From Mycobacterium sp. SMC-2 (GTDB lineage Bacteria > Actinomycetota > Actinomycetes > Mycobacteriales > Mycobacteriaceae): a DNA stretch of 64,000 nucleotides. Position numbers and translations under genes: made by a program. Positions within the stretch are counted from its first letter, which is position 1; every line of letters starts with the position of its first letter. Under the pieces are notes generated by a model that ran no database searches, was not told the origin of the DNA, and saw only the letters and a list, made by a program, of their open reading frames with translations. The stretch spans positions 1,984,001-2,048,000 of the forward strand of contig NZ_CP079863.1 in the NCBI RefSeq assembly GCF_025263485.1. The letters are read 5' to 3'. Shown here piece by piece: positions 28,776-38,448 of this stretch.

Positions 28776-28949
28776 ATGGCGGCAAAGCAATCGCAGCACG
28801 ACGCTGCTGACGCCTTGTTCAGGGCGATCATCGAAACGTTGGACAAACACCGCAGTGACCAGACGCTGACCGCGGACATCCTGCACCAGCTCGCCACGGC
28901 GTACGAGTCGGTGTCGTCGAACGTCCCGGATCAGGGGCGGCCGGGCTAG
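28776..28949 (+). CDS. Small conserved protein of 57 residues
   Basis: This 57-residue protein (MAAKQSQHDAADALF at the start) is predicted to be two helices (ALFRAIIETLDKHR, LTADILHQLATAYESV) with a short disordered tail. A TAGGTT -10 element (28763-28768) ends seven bases before the ATG, the layout of a leaderless gene, which supports the start. I do not recognise a function. It lies between the divergent ABC1 kinase gene and the convergent E1-like gene. Confidence 0.62.
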   Translation: MAAKQSQHDAADALFRAIIETLDKHRSDQTLTADILHQLATAYESVSSNVPDQGRPG

Positions 28950-28953
28950 CCCT

Positions 28954-29793
28954 TCAGCACGAGCACAGCGGATGTCGGGTCCATTGCCGCGCGACGATGA
29001 CGCCCGCGTCGAGATCGAATTCCAGCGTCGCGTTCAGCGTCTGGGGCGGTATCGCGTCCTGTTGGCGCACGGCGGCGATCACCCGGTTCACCTGGCTGAG
29101 CGCCAGCGCGGCGGTCGCCAGCAGCGTGGCCCGGTCGGCGACCCCGACGGTCTCCCGCAGCTGCGCGGAGATGGCCGGCCAGGCCGCGTCCCGGTCCCGT
29201 CGATGGAGGTCGGCGCAGCTCAGGCAGCTGGTCGTGCCGGGGATCACCAGCGGGCCGACGAGCCCGATGCCGTCGCGGACCCGGACCGGCAGGTGGGGCA
29301 CGCCCTGAGTGTGCAGGTCGCGGACCATGCGCGGGTCGGCGACCAGGTAGTCGGACAGCACCACCAGGTCGACGGCGGAAACGGCGGCGTGCGGTTGGCT
29401 GCTGTGCGCGATCCGCGCGCCCGAGCAGCGCAACGCCTGGACCAGCAGCTCCGACAGCGGGCCGCGGCCGTGGATTCGGATGGACGGCGTCCGGCCGCGG
29501 GATTTCGCGCATTCCGTCGCGACGCCCGCACTGACCAGCTGGGTGACCAGGTCCGTCAGCTCCCCGGCGTCCCGCAGGCCGCGGTCGACTGCCCGCCGCG
29601 CCAACTCAGGCAGCGGCGTCGGTGAGCGCATGGACCGCAGCAATGCGGCCAGCTCGGTGGCGGCCAGGCCGCCCGGCGGACGCACCAGCACGGCGCGGCG
29701 GGGGTCCCAGCCGACCTGGACGGCGCCGTCGGGCCGCAGCAGCACCGGCATGGCGGGGTCCAGCGCATAGGTGGAAAGCACGGCCGGTGACAC
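28954..29793 (-). CDS. Orphan E1/cyclodehydratase-like protein (Rv3196 type)
   Basis: This 279-residue protein resembles the actinobacterial cyclodehydratase-like (TOMM/RiPP maturation) branch of the E1/ThiF superfamily. The segment TSCLSCADLHRRDRDAAWP is typical, and two CxC/CxxC pairs (CLSC near residue 195 and CSC at the very C-terminus) could bind one zinc. The N-terminal third resembles a peptide-recognition wing. It lacks the ATP-binding glycine loop of true E1 enzymes, so it may only bind a peptide or partner protein. No precursor peptide or YcaO partner is visible nearby. Its function is unknown. Confidence 0.65.
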   Translation of the reverse strand: MSPAVLSTYALDPAMPVLLRPDGAVQVGWDPRRAVLVRPPGGLAATELAALLRSMRSPTPLPELARRAVDRGLRDAGELTDLVTQLVSAGVATECAKSRGRTPSIRIHGRGPLSELLVQALRCSGARIAHSSQPHAAVSAVDLVVLSDYLVADPRMVRDLHTQGVPHLPVRVRDGIGLVGPLVIPGTTSCLSCADLHRRDRDAAWPAISAQLRETVGVADRATLLATAALALSQVNRVIAAVRQQDAIPPQTLNATLEFDLDAGVIVARQWTRHPLCSC

Positions 29794-29829
29794 GGCTGCA
29801 CTGTCCCACGCGGCGGGCAGCCACCTTGG

Positions 29830-31191
29830 TCAGTTATCCACAGGACCGGCGCCGGGATCCTCCGGGTTCTCCTCGAGCTTGGCGATCGCCTCGTCGATAC
29901 CGCTGGTGTCCCCACCGATCACGCGGTCGATGAAGCCGGCCGGGTCGTCGAGGTCCTCGGCGTCGGGCAGCAAGTCGGGGTGTTGCCAGATGGCGTCGCG
30001 GGCGTCCACGCCGGCGGCCTCGGTGAGGCGCTGCCACAGCTCGGCGGCTTCGCGCATCTTGCGGGGCCGCAGCTCCAGGCCCACCAGCGTCGCAAACGTC
30101 TGCTCGGCCGGACCGCCGGTGGCGCGGCGGCGGCGCAGCGTCTCGCTGAGCGCGGCCGCCCCCGGAATGCGGTCGCCCAGCGCCGCGGTCACCACCACCT
30201 GTACCCAGCCCTCGATCAGCGCGAGCAGCGTCTCGAGGCGTTCCAGCGCCAGCGTCTGCGCCGGGGTGGCCTTGGGCTCGAAAACGCCCTGCCCCAAGAG
30301 GTTCTCGATGGCCGCCGGGTCGGACAGCGTCGCCGGGTTGAAGTCGCGGGCCAGCTCCTCGATCCCGCTCATGTCGATCTGCATGCCACTCGCGTAGGCC
30401 TCCACGGCGCCCAGCAGCTGGCTGTTCAGCCACGGCACGTGGCTGAACAGCCGGTGGTGGGCGGCCTCGCGGGCGGCCAGGAACGTCAGGATCTCGCTGC
30501 GGGGTTGCTCGAGCCCGGCGGCGAACGAATCCAGGGCCTCGGGCAGGATGGCGGCGACGCCCTTGGGCCCCAACGGCAAACCGATGTCGGTCGACGTCAG
30601 CACCTCGCGGGACAGCCGGCCGAGCGCCTGCCCCAGTTGGGACCCGAAGGCCATGCCGCCCATCTGCGACATCATCGCCATCAGCGGCCCGGCCATGCTC
30701 TTGGCCTCCTCGGGCAGCGACGACGCCCACACCGTCGAAATCTGTTGTGCCATCGGGTCGCACAACCGCTTCCAGGTCTGCAGGCTGTTGTCGACCCAGT
30801 CGGCCGGGGTCCAGCCCACCGCCTTGCTGGTGCCGGCGGGCAGCGCGGTCGCGCCGTCCAGCCAGGTCTCGGCGAGGTGTACCGCGTCGGAAATCGCCGA
30901 GTGTGTGGTGGCCGGAATCGGCGCCACGAACCCGATCGAGTTGGTGGCCACCCGGCGCGCCAGCTCGTAGTTGACCGGCCCCGACGTTTCGCCGCTGGCC
31001 GCGGCGGAGCCCGCGCTGGAAAGCATCTGACCCAGCTGGGTGAAGATCTGTCCCAGGTCGCCCATGCCGAAGTTGCCGCTCATGCCGAATGCGCCGAATG
31101 GATCGGAGCCGCCAGAGCCCGAATTGGGATCCTTCTTTCCCGGTTTGTCGGGGTCGTCCCCGTGGGAGAAGCCGAAAGGCAGGTCAGCCAT
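29830..31191 (-). CDS. DUF2342 zinc-dependent metalloprotease-like hydrolase (Rv3195 type)
   Basis: This 453-residue cytoplasmic protein belongs to the actinobacterial DUF2342 family, annotated as zincin-like. The glycine/aspartate-rich N-terminus (about 60 residues) is likely disordered. The helix AAREAAHHRLFSHVPWL (about residues 245-260) carries the histidines that would bind metal, but the order is not the classic HExxH, so activity is uncertain. The start ATG at 31191 gives MADLPFGFSHGDD. It is divergent from the PDZ-Lon protease gene, 95 bp apart, and 36 bp upstream of the E1-like gene. Confidence 0.8.
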   Translation of the reverse strand: MADLPFGFSHGDDPDKPGKKDPNSGSGGSDPFGAFGMSGNFGMGDLGQIFTQLGQMLSSAGSAAASGETSGPVNYELARRVATNSIGFVAPIPATTHSAISDAVHLAETWLDGATALPAGTSKAVGWTPADWVDNSLQTWKRLCDPMAQQISTVWASSLPEEAKSMAGPLMAMMSQMGGMAFGSQLGQALGRLSREVLTSTDIGLPLGPKGVAAILPEALDSFAAGLEQPRSEILTFLAAREAAHHRLFSHVPWLNSQLLGAVEAYASGMQIDMSGIEELARDFNPATLSDPAAIENLLGQGVFEPKATPAQTLALERLETLLALIEGWVQVVVTAALGDRIPGAAALSETLRRRRATGGPAEQTFATLVGLELRPRKMREAAELWQRLTEAAGVDARDAIWQHPDLLPDAEDLDDPAGFIDRVIGGDTSGIDEAIAKLEENPEDPGAGPVDN

Positions 31192-31286
31192 ACCGTCAAC
31201 GGTACTCACCGCCGGAACCCGACGGGCGGTCTCGGGTCAGCTTGTGGCTGAACGGGACGCGGTGGGCTCCGTCTAGTGTGATCGGC

Positions 31287-32309
31287 GTGAACAGGCGGAT
31301 TCTGACCCTGATGGTCGCGCTGGTGCCGATCCTGGTCTTCGGCGTGTTGCTGGCGGTGGTGACGGTGCCGTTCGTCTCGCTCGGTCCCGGACCCACCTTC
31401 GACACCCTCGGCGAGGTCGACGGCAAGCAGGTGGTGGCGATCGAGGGCGCCGCGACGCATCCGACTACCGGGCACCTGAATATGACCACGGTGTCCCAGC
31501 GGGACCAGCTGACCCTGGGCGAAGCGCTGACGCTGTGGCTTTCGGGCCAGGAGCAGCTGGTACCGCGCGACCTGGTCTACCCGCCGGGCAAGTCGCGGGA
31601 CGAGGTCGACAAGGCCAACAACGCGGACTTCAAGGAGTCCGAGGACAGCGCCGAGTACGCCGCCCTGGGCTACCTGAAGTACCCGGCCGCGGTCACGGTC
31701 GCCAGGGTCAGCGATCCGGGGCCGTCGGCGGGCAAGCTGAAGGACGGCGACGCCATCGACGCGGTCAACGGCACCCCGGTGGCCGACGTCGAACAATTCA
31801 CGGGGCTGCTCAAGAGCACCAAACCCGGCCAGACGGTGACCATCGATTACCGGCGCAAGAACGAGCCCGCCGGCGTGGCCCAAATTACGCTGGGCGCGAA
31901 CAAGGATCGCGACTACGGCTTCCTCGGTGTCGCCGTGCTCACCGCCCCATGGGCGCCGTTCGTGGTGGACTTCAACCTCGCCAATGTGGGTGGGCCGTCG
32001 GCCGGCCTGATGTTCAGCCTGGCGGTGGTCGACAAGCTGACCACCGGCGACCTGACCGGGTCGAAGTTCATCGCGGGGACCGGCACCATTTCCGCCGATG
32101 GGAAGGTGGGCCAGATCGGCGGCATCACGCACAAGATGGTCGCGGCGCACGCGGCGGGCGCGACCGTGTTCCTGGTGCCGGCCAAGAACTGCTACGAGGC
32201 GAACTCCGACAATCCGTCGGGGATGCGCCTGGTGAAGGTCGAGACCCTCAGCCAGGCGGTCGACGCGCTGCATGCGATCGCATCGGGGGGTCAGGCGCCG
32301 AGTTGCTGA
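31287..32309 (+). CDS. Membrane-anchored PDZ-Lon (YlbL-type) serine protease
   Basis: This 340-residue protein has one N-terminal transmembrane helix (LTLMVALVPILVFGVLLAVV), a PDZ domain in the middle (KLKDGDAIDAVNGTPV), and a C-terminal Lon-type S16 protease domain outside the membrane. The nucleophile is Ser238 in GGPSAG and the general base Lys283 in GITHKM, with the usual spacing. Such proteins degrade or process envelope proteins. The GTG at 31287 is supported by a TAGTGT -10 element (31274-31279) that makes the mRNA leaderless there. Confidence 0.88.
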   Translation: MNRRILTLMVALVPILVFGVLLAVVTVPFVSLGPGPTFDTLGEVDGKQVVAIEGAATHPTTGHLNMTTVSQRDQLTLGEALTLWLSGQEQLVPRDLVYPPGKSRDEVDKANNADFKESEDSAEYAALGYLKYPAAVTVARVSDPGPSAGKLKDGDAIDAVNGTPVADVEQFTGLLKSTKPGQTVTIDYRRKNEPAGVAQITLGANKDRDYGFLGVAVLTAPWAPFVVDFNLANVGGPSAGLMFSLAVVDKLTTGDLTGSKFIAGTGTISADGKVGQIGGITHKMVAAHAAGATVFLVPAKNCYEANSDNPSGMRLVKVETLSQAVDALHAIASGGQAPSC

Positions 32310-32383
32310 AGCGCGGCCGGGATCGCAGGTCGCGCGATGCGTAGAGTTGTCACCGTCGATCAATCGAGCAGGGAGCGTAGCCA

Positions 32384-35365
32384 GTGGGGATGCGGCCCAC
32401 CGCACGGATGCCGAAGCTGACCCGGCGCAGCCGGATCCTGATCCTGATCGCACTGGGTGTGATCGCTTTGCTGCTCGCCGGTCCGCGGCTGGTCGACGCG
32501 TACGTGGACTGGCTGTGGTTCGGCGAGCTGGGCTACCGCTCGGTGTTCACGACCGTGCTGGTCACCCGGTTCGTGGTCTTCCTGGTGGCCGGCCTGTTGG
32601 TGGGCGGCATCGTGTTCGCCGGTCTCGCGGTGGCCTACCGCACCCGCCCGGTGTTCGTGCCGAGCAACGACAACGACCCGGTCGCCCGGTACCGCGCCGC
32701 CGTCCTTTCCCGGCTGCGGCTGGTGGGCATCGGAGTTCCGGTCGCGATCGGCCTGCTGGCCGGCATCATCGCGCAAAGCTACTGGGTGCGTATCCAGCTG
32801 TTCATGCATGGCGGGGACTTCGGCATCCGGGATCCGCAGTTCGGCAAGGACCTCGGCTTCTACGCGTTCGACCTGCCATTCTACCGGCTGGTGCTCAGCT
32901 ACCTGTTCGTCGCCGTGTTCCTGGCTTTCGTGGCCAACCTGTTGGCGCACTACATCTTTGGCGGGATCCGGCTGTCCGGTCGCACCGGTGCGCTGAGCCG
33001 CTCGGCGCGAATCCAGCTGGTCACCGTGGTGGGGCTGCTGGTGGTGCTCAAGGCGGTCGCGTACTGGCTGGACCGTTACGAGTTGCTGTCGCACACGCGT
33101 GGGGGCAAGCCGTTCACCGGCGCCGGGTACACCGACATCAACGCGGTGTTGCCGGCCAAGCTGATCCTGATGGCGATCGCGCTGATCTGCGCCGCCGCGG
33201 TGTTCTCCGCGATCGTCCTGCGCGACTTGCGGATTCCCGCCATCGGCCTGGTGTTGTTGCTGCTGTCGTCGATGATCGTGGGAGCCGGGTGGCCGATGAT
33301 CGTCGAACAGATCAGCGTCAAACCCAATGCCGCGCAGAAGGAAAGCGAATACATCAGCCGCAGCATCACGGCGACTCGGCAGGCGTACGGCCTGACGTCG
33401 GACGTGGTCACCTATCGCACCTACGCCGGCGACACGCAGGCCACCGCCCAGCAGGTCGCCGACGACCGGGCGACCACCTCCAACATCCGGCTGCTCGACC
33501 CGACCATCGTCAGCCCGGCCTTCACCCAGTTCCAGCAGGGCAAGAACTTTTACTACTTCCCGGACCAGCTGTCCATCGACCGGTACGTGGACCGCAACGG
33601 CGCGCTGCGCGACTATGTCGTCGCGGCCCGCGAACTCAACCCCGACCGGCTGATCGACAACCAGCGGGACTGGATCAACCGGCACACCGTTTACACCCAC
33701 GGCAACGGGTTCATCGCCTCGCCGGCCAACACGGTGCGCGGAATCGCCAACGACCCCAACCAAAACGGCGGCTACCCCGAATTCCTGGTCAACGTCGTCG
33801 GCGCCAACGGCAACGTGGTGTCCGACGGCCCGGCGCCGCTGGACCAGCCGCGCATCTACTACGGCCCCGTCATCTCCAGCACGTCGGCCGACTACGCGAT
33901 CGTCGGTCGCAACGGCGCGGACCGCGAATACGACTACGAGACCAGCGCCGACACCAAGAACTACACCTACACCGGGCTCGGGGGAGTGCCCGTCGGAGAC
34001 TGGTTGTCCCGCAGCGTGTTCGCCGCCAAGTTCGCGGAACGAAACTTCCTGTTCTCCAACGTGATCGGCCCCAACAGCAGGATCCTGTTCAACCGCGACC
34101 CGGCCCGCCGGGTGGAGGCGGTGGCGCCCTGGCTGACCACCGACAGCTCGGTGTACCCGGCGATCGTGAACAAGCGACTGGTGTGGATCATCGACGGCTA
34201 CACCACCTTGGACAACTACCCGTACTCCGAGCTCACCTCCCTGGAATCGGCGACCGCCGACTCGAACGAGGTCGCGTTCAACAAGCTGGCACCCGACAAG
34301 CAGGTCTCCTACATCCGCAACTCGGTGAAGGCGACGGTGGACGCCTACGACGGCACGGTCACGCTGTACCAGCAGGACGAGCAGGACCCGGTGCTCAAGG
34401 CGTGGATGCAGGTGTTCCCGGGCACGGTCAAGCCGAAGAGCGACATCACCCCCGAGCTCGCCGAGCACCTGCGCTACCCCGAGGACCTGTTCAAGGTGCA
34501 ACGGATGCTGCTGGCCAAGTACCACGTCAACGACCCGGTGACGTTCTTTTCCACTTCGGACTTCTGGGACGTGCCGCTAGACCCGAACCCGACCGCCAGC
34601 AGCTATCAACCGCCCTACTACATCGTCGCGAAAAACATTGCCAAGAACGATAATTCGTCGTCGTATCAGCTGACGAGCGCGATGAACAGGTTCAAGCGCG
34701 ACTACCTGGCCGCCTACATCAGCGCCAGCTCCGACCCGGCGACGTACGGCAGGATCACCGTGCTGACGGTCCCGGGTCAGGTCAATGGGCCCAAGCTGGC
34801 CAACAACGCGATCACCACCGACCCGGCGGTGTCCCAGGACCTCGGTGTGATCGGGCGCGACAACCAGAACCGCATCCGCTGGGGCAATCTGCTCACCCTC
34901 CCGGTCGGCCAGGGCGGCCTGCTGTATGTCGAGCCCGTCTACGCCTCCCCGGGGGCCAGCGACGCCGCCTCGTCGTACCCACGGCTGATCCGGGTGGCGA
35001 TGATGTACAACGACAAGGTCGGCTACGGCCCGACGGTGCGTGACGCCCTGACCGGGCTGTTCGGTCCCGGCGCGGGCGCGGCCGCGACGGGCATTCAGCC
35101 GACCGACTCCGGCACCCCGCAGGCGGCCCCACCGGCGAGCCCGCCGCCGCCCGCCGGACCGCCGGGGTCGCCACCGCCGGCGGCGGTTCCGCCGGTTCCG
35201 GACGGGTCGGTGACGCTGTCCCCGGCCAAAGCCGCAGCGCTGCAAGAGATTCAAACGGCGATAGGTGCGGTGCGAGACGCCCAGAAGAAGGGCGATTTCG
35301 CGGGCTACGGTGCCGCCCTGCAGCGGCTGGACGACGCGATCAACAAGTACAACAACACCAAGTAG
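32384..35365 (+). CDS. UPF0182 large integral membrane protein (Rv3193c type)
   Basis: This 993-residue protein begins with seven or so transmembrane helices (to about residue 310), including [34 protein letters not shown] and [15 protein letters not shown] large extracytoplasmic region rich in Tyr/Asn/Asp follows, then a proline-rich linker ([14 protein letters not shown]) and a short coiled C-terminal helix ([13 protein letters not shown]). The family is conserved in actinobacteria and cyanobacteria, with unknown function. The GTG at 32384 follows an AGGGAG ribosome-binding site. It is the last gene that follows the M. tuberculosis order. Confidence 0.9.
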   Translation: MGMRPTARMPKLTRRSRILILIALGVIALLLAGPRLVDAYVDWLWFGELGYRSVFTTVLVTRFVVFLVAGLLVGGIVFAGLAVAYRTRPVFVPSNDNDPVARYRAAVLSRLRLVGIGVPVAIGLLAGIIAQSYWVRIQLFMHGGDFGIRDPQFGKDLGFYAFDLPFYRLVLSYLFVAVFLAFVANLLAHYIFGGIRLSGRTGALSRSARIQLVTVVGLLVVLKAVAYWLDRYELLSHTRGGKPFTGAGYTDINAVLPAKLILMAIALICAAAVFSAIVLRDLRIPAIGLVLLLLSSMIVGAGWPMIVEQISVKPNAAQKESEYISRSITATRQAYGLTSDVVTYRTYAGDTQATAQQVADDRATTSNIRLLDPTIVSPAFTQFQQGKNFYYFPDQLSIDRYVDRNGALRDYVVAARELNPDRLIDNQRDWINRHTVYTHGNGFIASPANTVRGIANDPNQNGGYPEFLVNVVGANGNVVSDGPAPLDQPRIYYGPVISSTSADYAIVGRNGADREYDYETSADTKNYTYTGLGGVPVGDWLSRSVFAAKFAERNFLFSNVIGPNSRILFNRDPARRVEAVAPWLTTDSSVYPAIVNKRLVWIIDGYTTLDNYPYSELTSLESATADSNEVAFNKLAPDKQVSYIRNSVKATVDAYDGTVTLYQQDEQDPVLKAWMQVFPGTVKPKSDITPELAEHLRYPEDLFKVQRMLLAKYHVNDPVTFFSTSDFWDVPLDPNPTASSYQPPYYIVAKNIAKNDNSSSYQLTSAMNRFKRDYLAAYISASSDPATYGRITVLTVPGQVNGPKLANNAITTDPAVSQDLGVIGRDNQNRIRWGNLLTLPVGQGGLLYVEPVYASPGASDAASSYPRLIRVAMMYNDKVGYGPTVRDALTGLFGPGAGAAATGIQPTDSGTPQAAPPASPPPPAGPPGSPPPAAVPPVPDGSVTLSPAKAAALQEIQTAIGAVRDAQKKGDFAGYGAALQRLDDAINKYNNTK

Positions 35366-35408
35366 CCCCGCCCCGGCCGTCGCCCGCCCCGTCGCCCGTC
35401 GCCCGCCG

Positions 35409-35466
35409 CGAGCGTCCGTGTCTGTACGCCGACACGCCGGTACGGCTGACATTCTGCGGACGCTCG
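35409..35466. terminator. Hairpin between convergent genes
   Basis: Perfect 10-bp arms CGAGCGTCCG (35409-35418) and CGGACGCTCG (35457-35466) flank a 38-base loop that can fold further (GTGTC/GACAC). It lies between the UPF0182 gene and the convergent AraC gene and is a likely bidirectional terminator. Confidence 0.65.
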
Positions 35467-35478
35467 GCACGGCCGGCC

Positions 35479-36450
35479 TCAGCCGTAGGCCGTTCGGAAC
35501 CTGTCCCGATAGGCCTTCGGGCTGATGCCCAGGTGGTTGACGAACACCCGCCTCAGCGTTTCGGCGCTGCCGAAGCCGGCCATGCCCGCGGTCTCACCGA
35601 CGGACCGGCCGGATTCCAGTGCGCCCCGGGCGAAATCGATCCGAACCAGTTCGACATACCGACCCGGACTCATCCCGAGCTCGGATTGGAACAGCCGGGT
35701 CAGCTGGCGTGTGCTCAGGGACGCCCGGGCCGCAAGGGATTTCACGCTGTGATTAGCGGCCGGGTTGGCCGCGACCGCATCGATGACCCCGCGCAGCGGC
35801 GACTGCGGTGGGGGATCGGCCTCGACCAACACCGAGAATTGCGATTGGCCGCCAGCGCGTTTGAGGTAGACGACCAACCACCGGGCCACGTCGCGAACCA
35901 GCTCGGTCCCGTAATCCATTTCGACCAGCGCCAGCGCCAAGTCGATGCCCGACGAGATCCCGGCCGAGGTGAACACGTCGCCGTCGCGGACGAAGATCGC
36001 GTCGGGCTCCACGGTGACATCGCGAAAGGCCCGGGCCAGCAACCGGGCCTCGTTCCAGTGCGTGGTGGCGCGCCGGCCGCTGAGCAGGCCGGCCTGCGCG
36101 AGGATGAACGACCCCGTGCAAATGGACGCCATCCGCCGCGCCCGTGCCGACACCGACCTGACGGCCTCGACGAGCACGGGATCGATCGCCCGCCTGGGCA
36201 GGTGGTCGCTGCCGGCGACCAGAACGGTATCGGCGGAATCGATCGACGAAATGCGGTCGGTGACACCCAATCGACTCCCGATCGACGTGGTGACGTCCCG
36301 GCCGTCCACCGACGCGATCTTGAGTTGGTAGTCGGCGCCGAACCGGTTGGCTTCGACGAACACTTCACCCGCTCCCGCGACGTCCAACAGCGTCACGTCG
36401 TCGAAGACGACGATCACCACCACCCGCGACCCCCGACCGCCTCCAGCCAC
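35479..36450 (-). CDS. GlxA-type AraC-family transcriptional regulator
   Basis: This 323-residue regulator has an N-terminal DJ-1/PfpI-like (class I glutamine amidotransferase) domain, with VVVIVVFDDVTLLDVAG at its start and the nucleophile-elbow region ASICTGSFILAQAGLL (the cysteine is kept), followed by a C-terminal AraC double helix-turn-helix (LAARASLSTRQLTRLF, then VGETAGMAGFGSAETLRRVF). The GTG at 36450 is preferred to a TTG six codons upstream. It is divergent from an HD-domain gene, and repeated TGTCGCAATC-like motifs lie in the shared 169-bp gap. Probably it senses a small molecule and controls the neighbouring cluster. Confidence 0.88.
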   Translation of the reverse strand: MAGGGRGSRVVVIVVFDDVTLLDVAGAGEVFVEANRFGADYQLKIASVDGRDVTTSIGSRLGVTDRISSIDSADTVLVAGSDHLPRRAIDPVLVEAVRSVSARARRMASICTGSFILAQAGLLSGRRATTHWNEARLLARAFRDVTVEPDAIFVRDGDVFTSAGISSGIDLALALVEMDYGTELVRDVARWLVVYLKRAGGQSQFSVLVEADPPPQSPLRGVIDAVAANPAANHSVKSLAARASLSTRQLTRLFQSELGMSPGRYVELVRIDFARGALESGRSVGETAGMAGFGSAETLRRVFVNHLGISPKAYRDRFRTAYG

Positions 36451-36460
36451 GGACCCATTG

Positions 36461-36552
36461 TGTCGCAATCTGCGGGAGACATGTCACATCGGACCGTGGC
36501 GGCCCGCTGGCGGCTCCCGATCACGTCGCATTCTGTGGTGAAGACGGCGCAA
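36461..36552. promoter_or_regulatory. Two copies of a TGTCGCAATCTGCGG-like motif, candidate AraC-protein sites
   Basis: TGTCGCAATCTGCGGGAGAC (36461-36480) and CGTCGCATTCTGTGGTGAAG (36524-36543) are direct repeats in the gap between the AraC gene and the HD gene. A third good copy precedes the intact HD operon at 39195-39223 and a weaker one lies at 37297-37319. The layout suits an operator for the adjacent AraC-type protein. Confidence 0.5.
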
Positions 36553-36619
36553 TAGCCCCGGACGGGCGGGACTTTGCGCCCAGATACTAACCACGGCTCG
36601 TCCACTGAGGAGGTTCACC

Positions 36620-37271
36620 ATGCTCGCTCGGCCGATCGACAGTATCGCTGGCATCATCGTCCCGGACACCCCGCTGGTGCGCGAGGTCACCGAGTTGATC
36701 CGCGACGCCGAAGACGACCTGCTCTTCGACCATTCCCGCCGGGTTTTCCTATTCGGCGCGCTGCAGGGTCGGCGCCGGGGACTGCATCCGGACCTGGAAT
36801 TGCTCTATGCCGGGGGCGATGTTCCACGATCTGGGACTTGTCCAGCGCTATCGCACCTCCACCCTGCGCTTCGAGGTGGACAGCGCTAACGCGGCCCGCG
36901 ATTTCCTGCTGCAACGCGGCGTCGACAGGCCCAACGCCGACAAAGTCTGGCTGAGCATCGCACTGCACACCACACCCGGCATACCCGAGTTCCTCGAACC
37001 CGAAATCGCCTTGGTCACAGCGGGTGTCGAAACCGACGTGCTGGGCATCGGCCGCGACGACCTTTCGCCCGAAGCCGTTGCCGCAGTCACCGCCGCACAT
37101 CCCCGGCCGGATTTCAAGCGGCGTATCTTAACGGCCTTCAACGACGGCATGAAGCACCGCCCGCACAGCACCTTCGGCACGGTCAATGCCGATGTGCTGC
37201 AGCACTTCGACCCAGCATTCCGCCGCGACAATTTCGTGGAGATCATCCTTGACAGCACGTGGCCCGAATAG
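36620..37271 (+). pseudogene. HD-domain hydrolase gene with a one-base frameshift
   Basis: The first part reads MLARPIDSIAGIIVPDTPLV and then LLFDHSRRVFLFGALQG up to about 36,812. The second part continues in the next frame from AMFHDLGLVQRYR to DSTWPE. The intact paralogue at 39285-39935 joins these two parts without a break. The disruption lies in a run of five Gs (36812-36816); one G less restores the frame. The catalytic HD (HDLGL) lies just after the shift. It could be a real pseudogene or a sequencing error in the homopolymer. The product would be an HD-domain, cyanamide-hydratase-like enzyme. Confidence 0.75.
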
Positions 37272-37494
37272 GAGCCCCTAACGGCTTGGCCGGTGATGTC
37301 ACGAACTGTGGGATAGCCGTCTGAATCTGCACCGGTGCCTGGGAGATCATCGCAGCAGACTGGGCGGTGATTGCGAAAAGCGGTGCGGTGAAACAGGTGT
37401 CGACACGTGTATCGGGGCAAAGCGGTTCGGCGACCTGAGCGCCCTACAGGCTGTGCGCCGTTTCCGAGCCGGTAGTTGATGAGAGAGGGACGCC

Positions 37495-38448
37495 ATGGGA
37501 CGAACTGAGAACGACACCTGGGACCTGGCCACGAGTGTAGGTGTGACAGCCACCATGGTTGCCGCGGCCAGGGCGGCGGCCAGCAGACAGGCGAATGCAA
37601 TCGTTAATGACCCGTTTGCCGAACCGCTGGTGCGCGCTACCGGTGTCGATCTGTTCGCACGGCTCGCAAGGGGAGATCTCGGGTTTAGCGATATCGGAAG
37701 TGGTTGGGTGGTTGAGTTTTTCGCCGTCCGCGCCCGGTTCTTCGACAGCTTCTTCCCCAGAGCATTGGCGGCCGGCATCCGACAGGCGGTGATTGTGGGA
37801 TCGGGACTGGACTCGCGCGCCTATCGGCTGGCATGGCCGACGGGCGTCGTCGTTTACGAGATCGATCAGCCTGCGGTGCTCGCGTTCAAGACCTCAACGC
37901 TATCCGGCCTCGGCGCTATACCGGCCGTCGAACTGCGCACGGTGGGGGCCGATCTGCGCCAGGACTGGCCAACAAAGTTGCGGGAGGCGGGTTTTGATAT
38001 CGCGACACCCACGGCGTGGATGCTCGAGGGGTTGATGATCGGATATCTTCCGGGAGACACGCAGAATCACATGCTGGACCACATAACCGAACTCAGCGCG
38101 CCGGGCAGCCGACTGATCGCCGACCATTTACCGGGCGATTCGAAGTCCATTGGATCGTTGCTTCAGACTCTCGCCGCGACCTGGCGGCAACATGGTGTCG
38201 ACGCCGACTTCGCCGGCCTGACCTATTCGCACGAAAGGAATGACGCGGAAAGGCACTTGCGAACTCGTGGATGGACCACTAGTTCCCGCAGTTTCAACGA
38301 CCTGCTCAGCGCTGCCCGGGTTCCGGTCGGCGACATGGACACCGGTCCCAACGGACAGGGAGCGATCAAGTACTTGCTCGCCGCCCGGCATGATCACGAC
38401 AGCCCGCGACCTGCAGATGAAGCCCCGGGCCCACTCGCGCAGCAATGA
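37495..38448 (+). CDS. SAM-dependent methyltransferase, mycobacterial TIGR00027/LCM-like family
   Basis: This 317-residue protein belongs to the large mycobacterial family of putative class I methyltransferases related to leucine carboxyl methyltransferases. Signs are DTWDLATSVGVTATMVAAAR at the start, NDPFAEPLV, the SAM-binding strand AVIVGSGLDSRAYRL, the acidic strand VVVYEIDQPAVLAFK, and MLEGLMIGYLP. The substrate is unknown; many copies occur per genome. The ATG is behind GAGAGAGGG. Its stop overlaps the start of the alpha/beta hydrolase gene (ATGA), so the two are cotranscribed. Confidence 0.88.
   Translation: MGRTENDTWDLATSVGVTATMVAAARAAASRQANAIVNDPFAEPLVRATGVDLFARLARGDLGFSDIGSGWVVEFFAVRARFFDSFFPRALAAGIRQAVIVGSGLDSRAYRLAWPTGVVVYEIDQPAVLAFKTSTLSGLGAIPAVELRTVGADLRQDWPTKLREAGFDIATPTAWMLEGLMIGYLPGDTQNHMLDHITELSAPGSRLIADHLPGDSKSIGSLLQTLAATWRQHGVDADFAGLTYSHERNDAERHLRTRGWTTSSRSFNDLLSAARVPVGDMDTGPNGQGAIKYLLAARHDHDSPRPADEAPGPLAQQ

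Noticed and set aside
36568..36581. DosR-like GGGACTTTGCGCCC before the frameshifted HD gene
   Set aside because: Matches the core at 11 of 14 but lacks the palindromic right half; the nearby AraC-type repeats explain the region better.
36807..37271. Independent short HD protein starting at 36807
   Set aside because: It lacks the N-terminal helices and the first metal-binding His; comparison with the intact paralogue shows it is the back half of a frameshifted gene.
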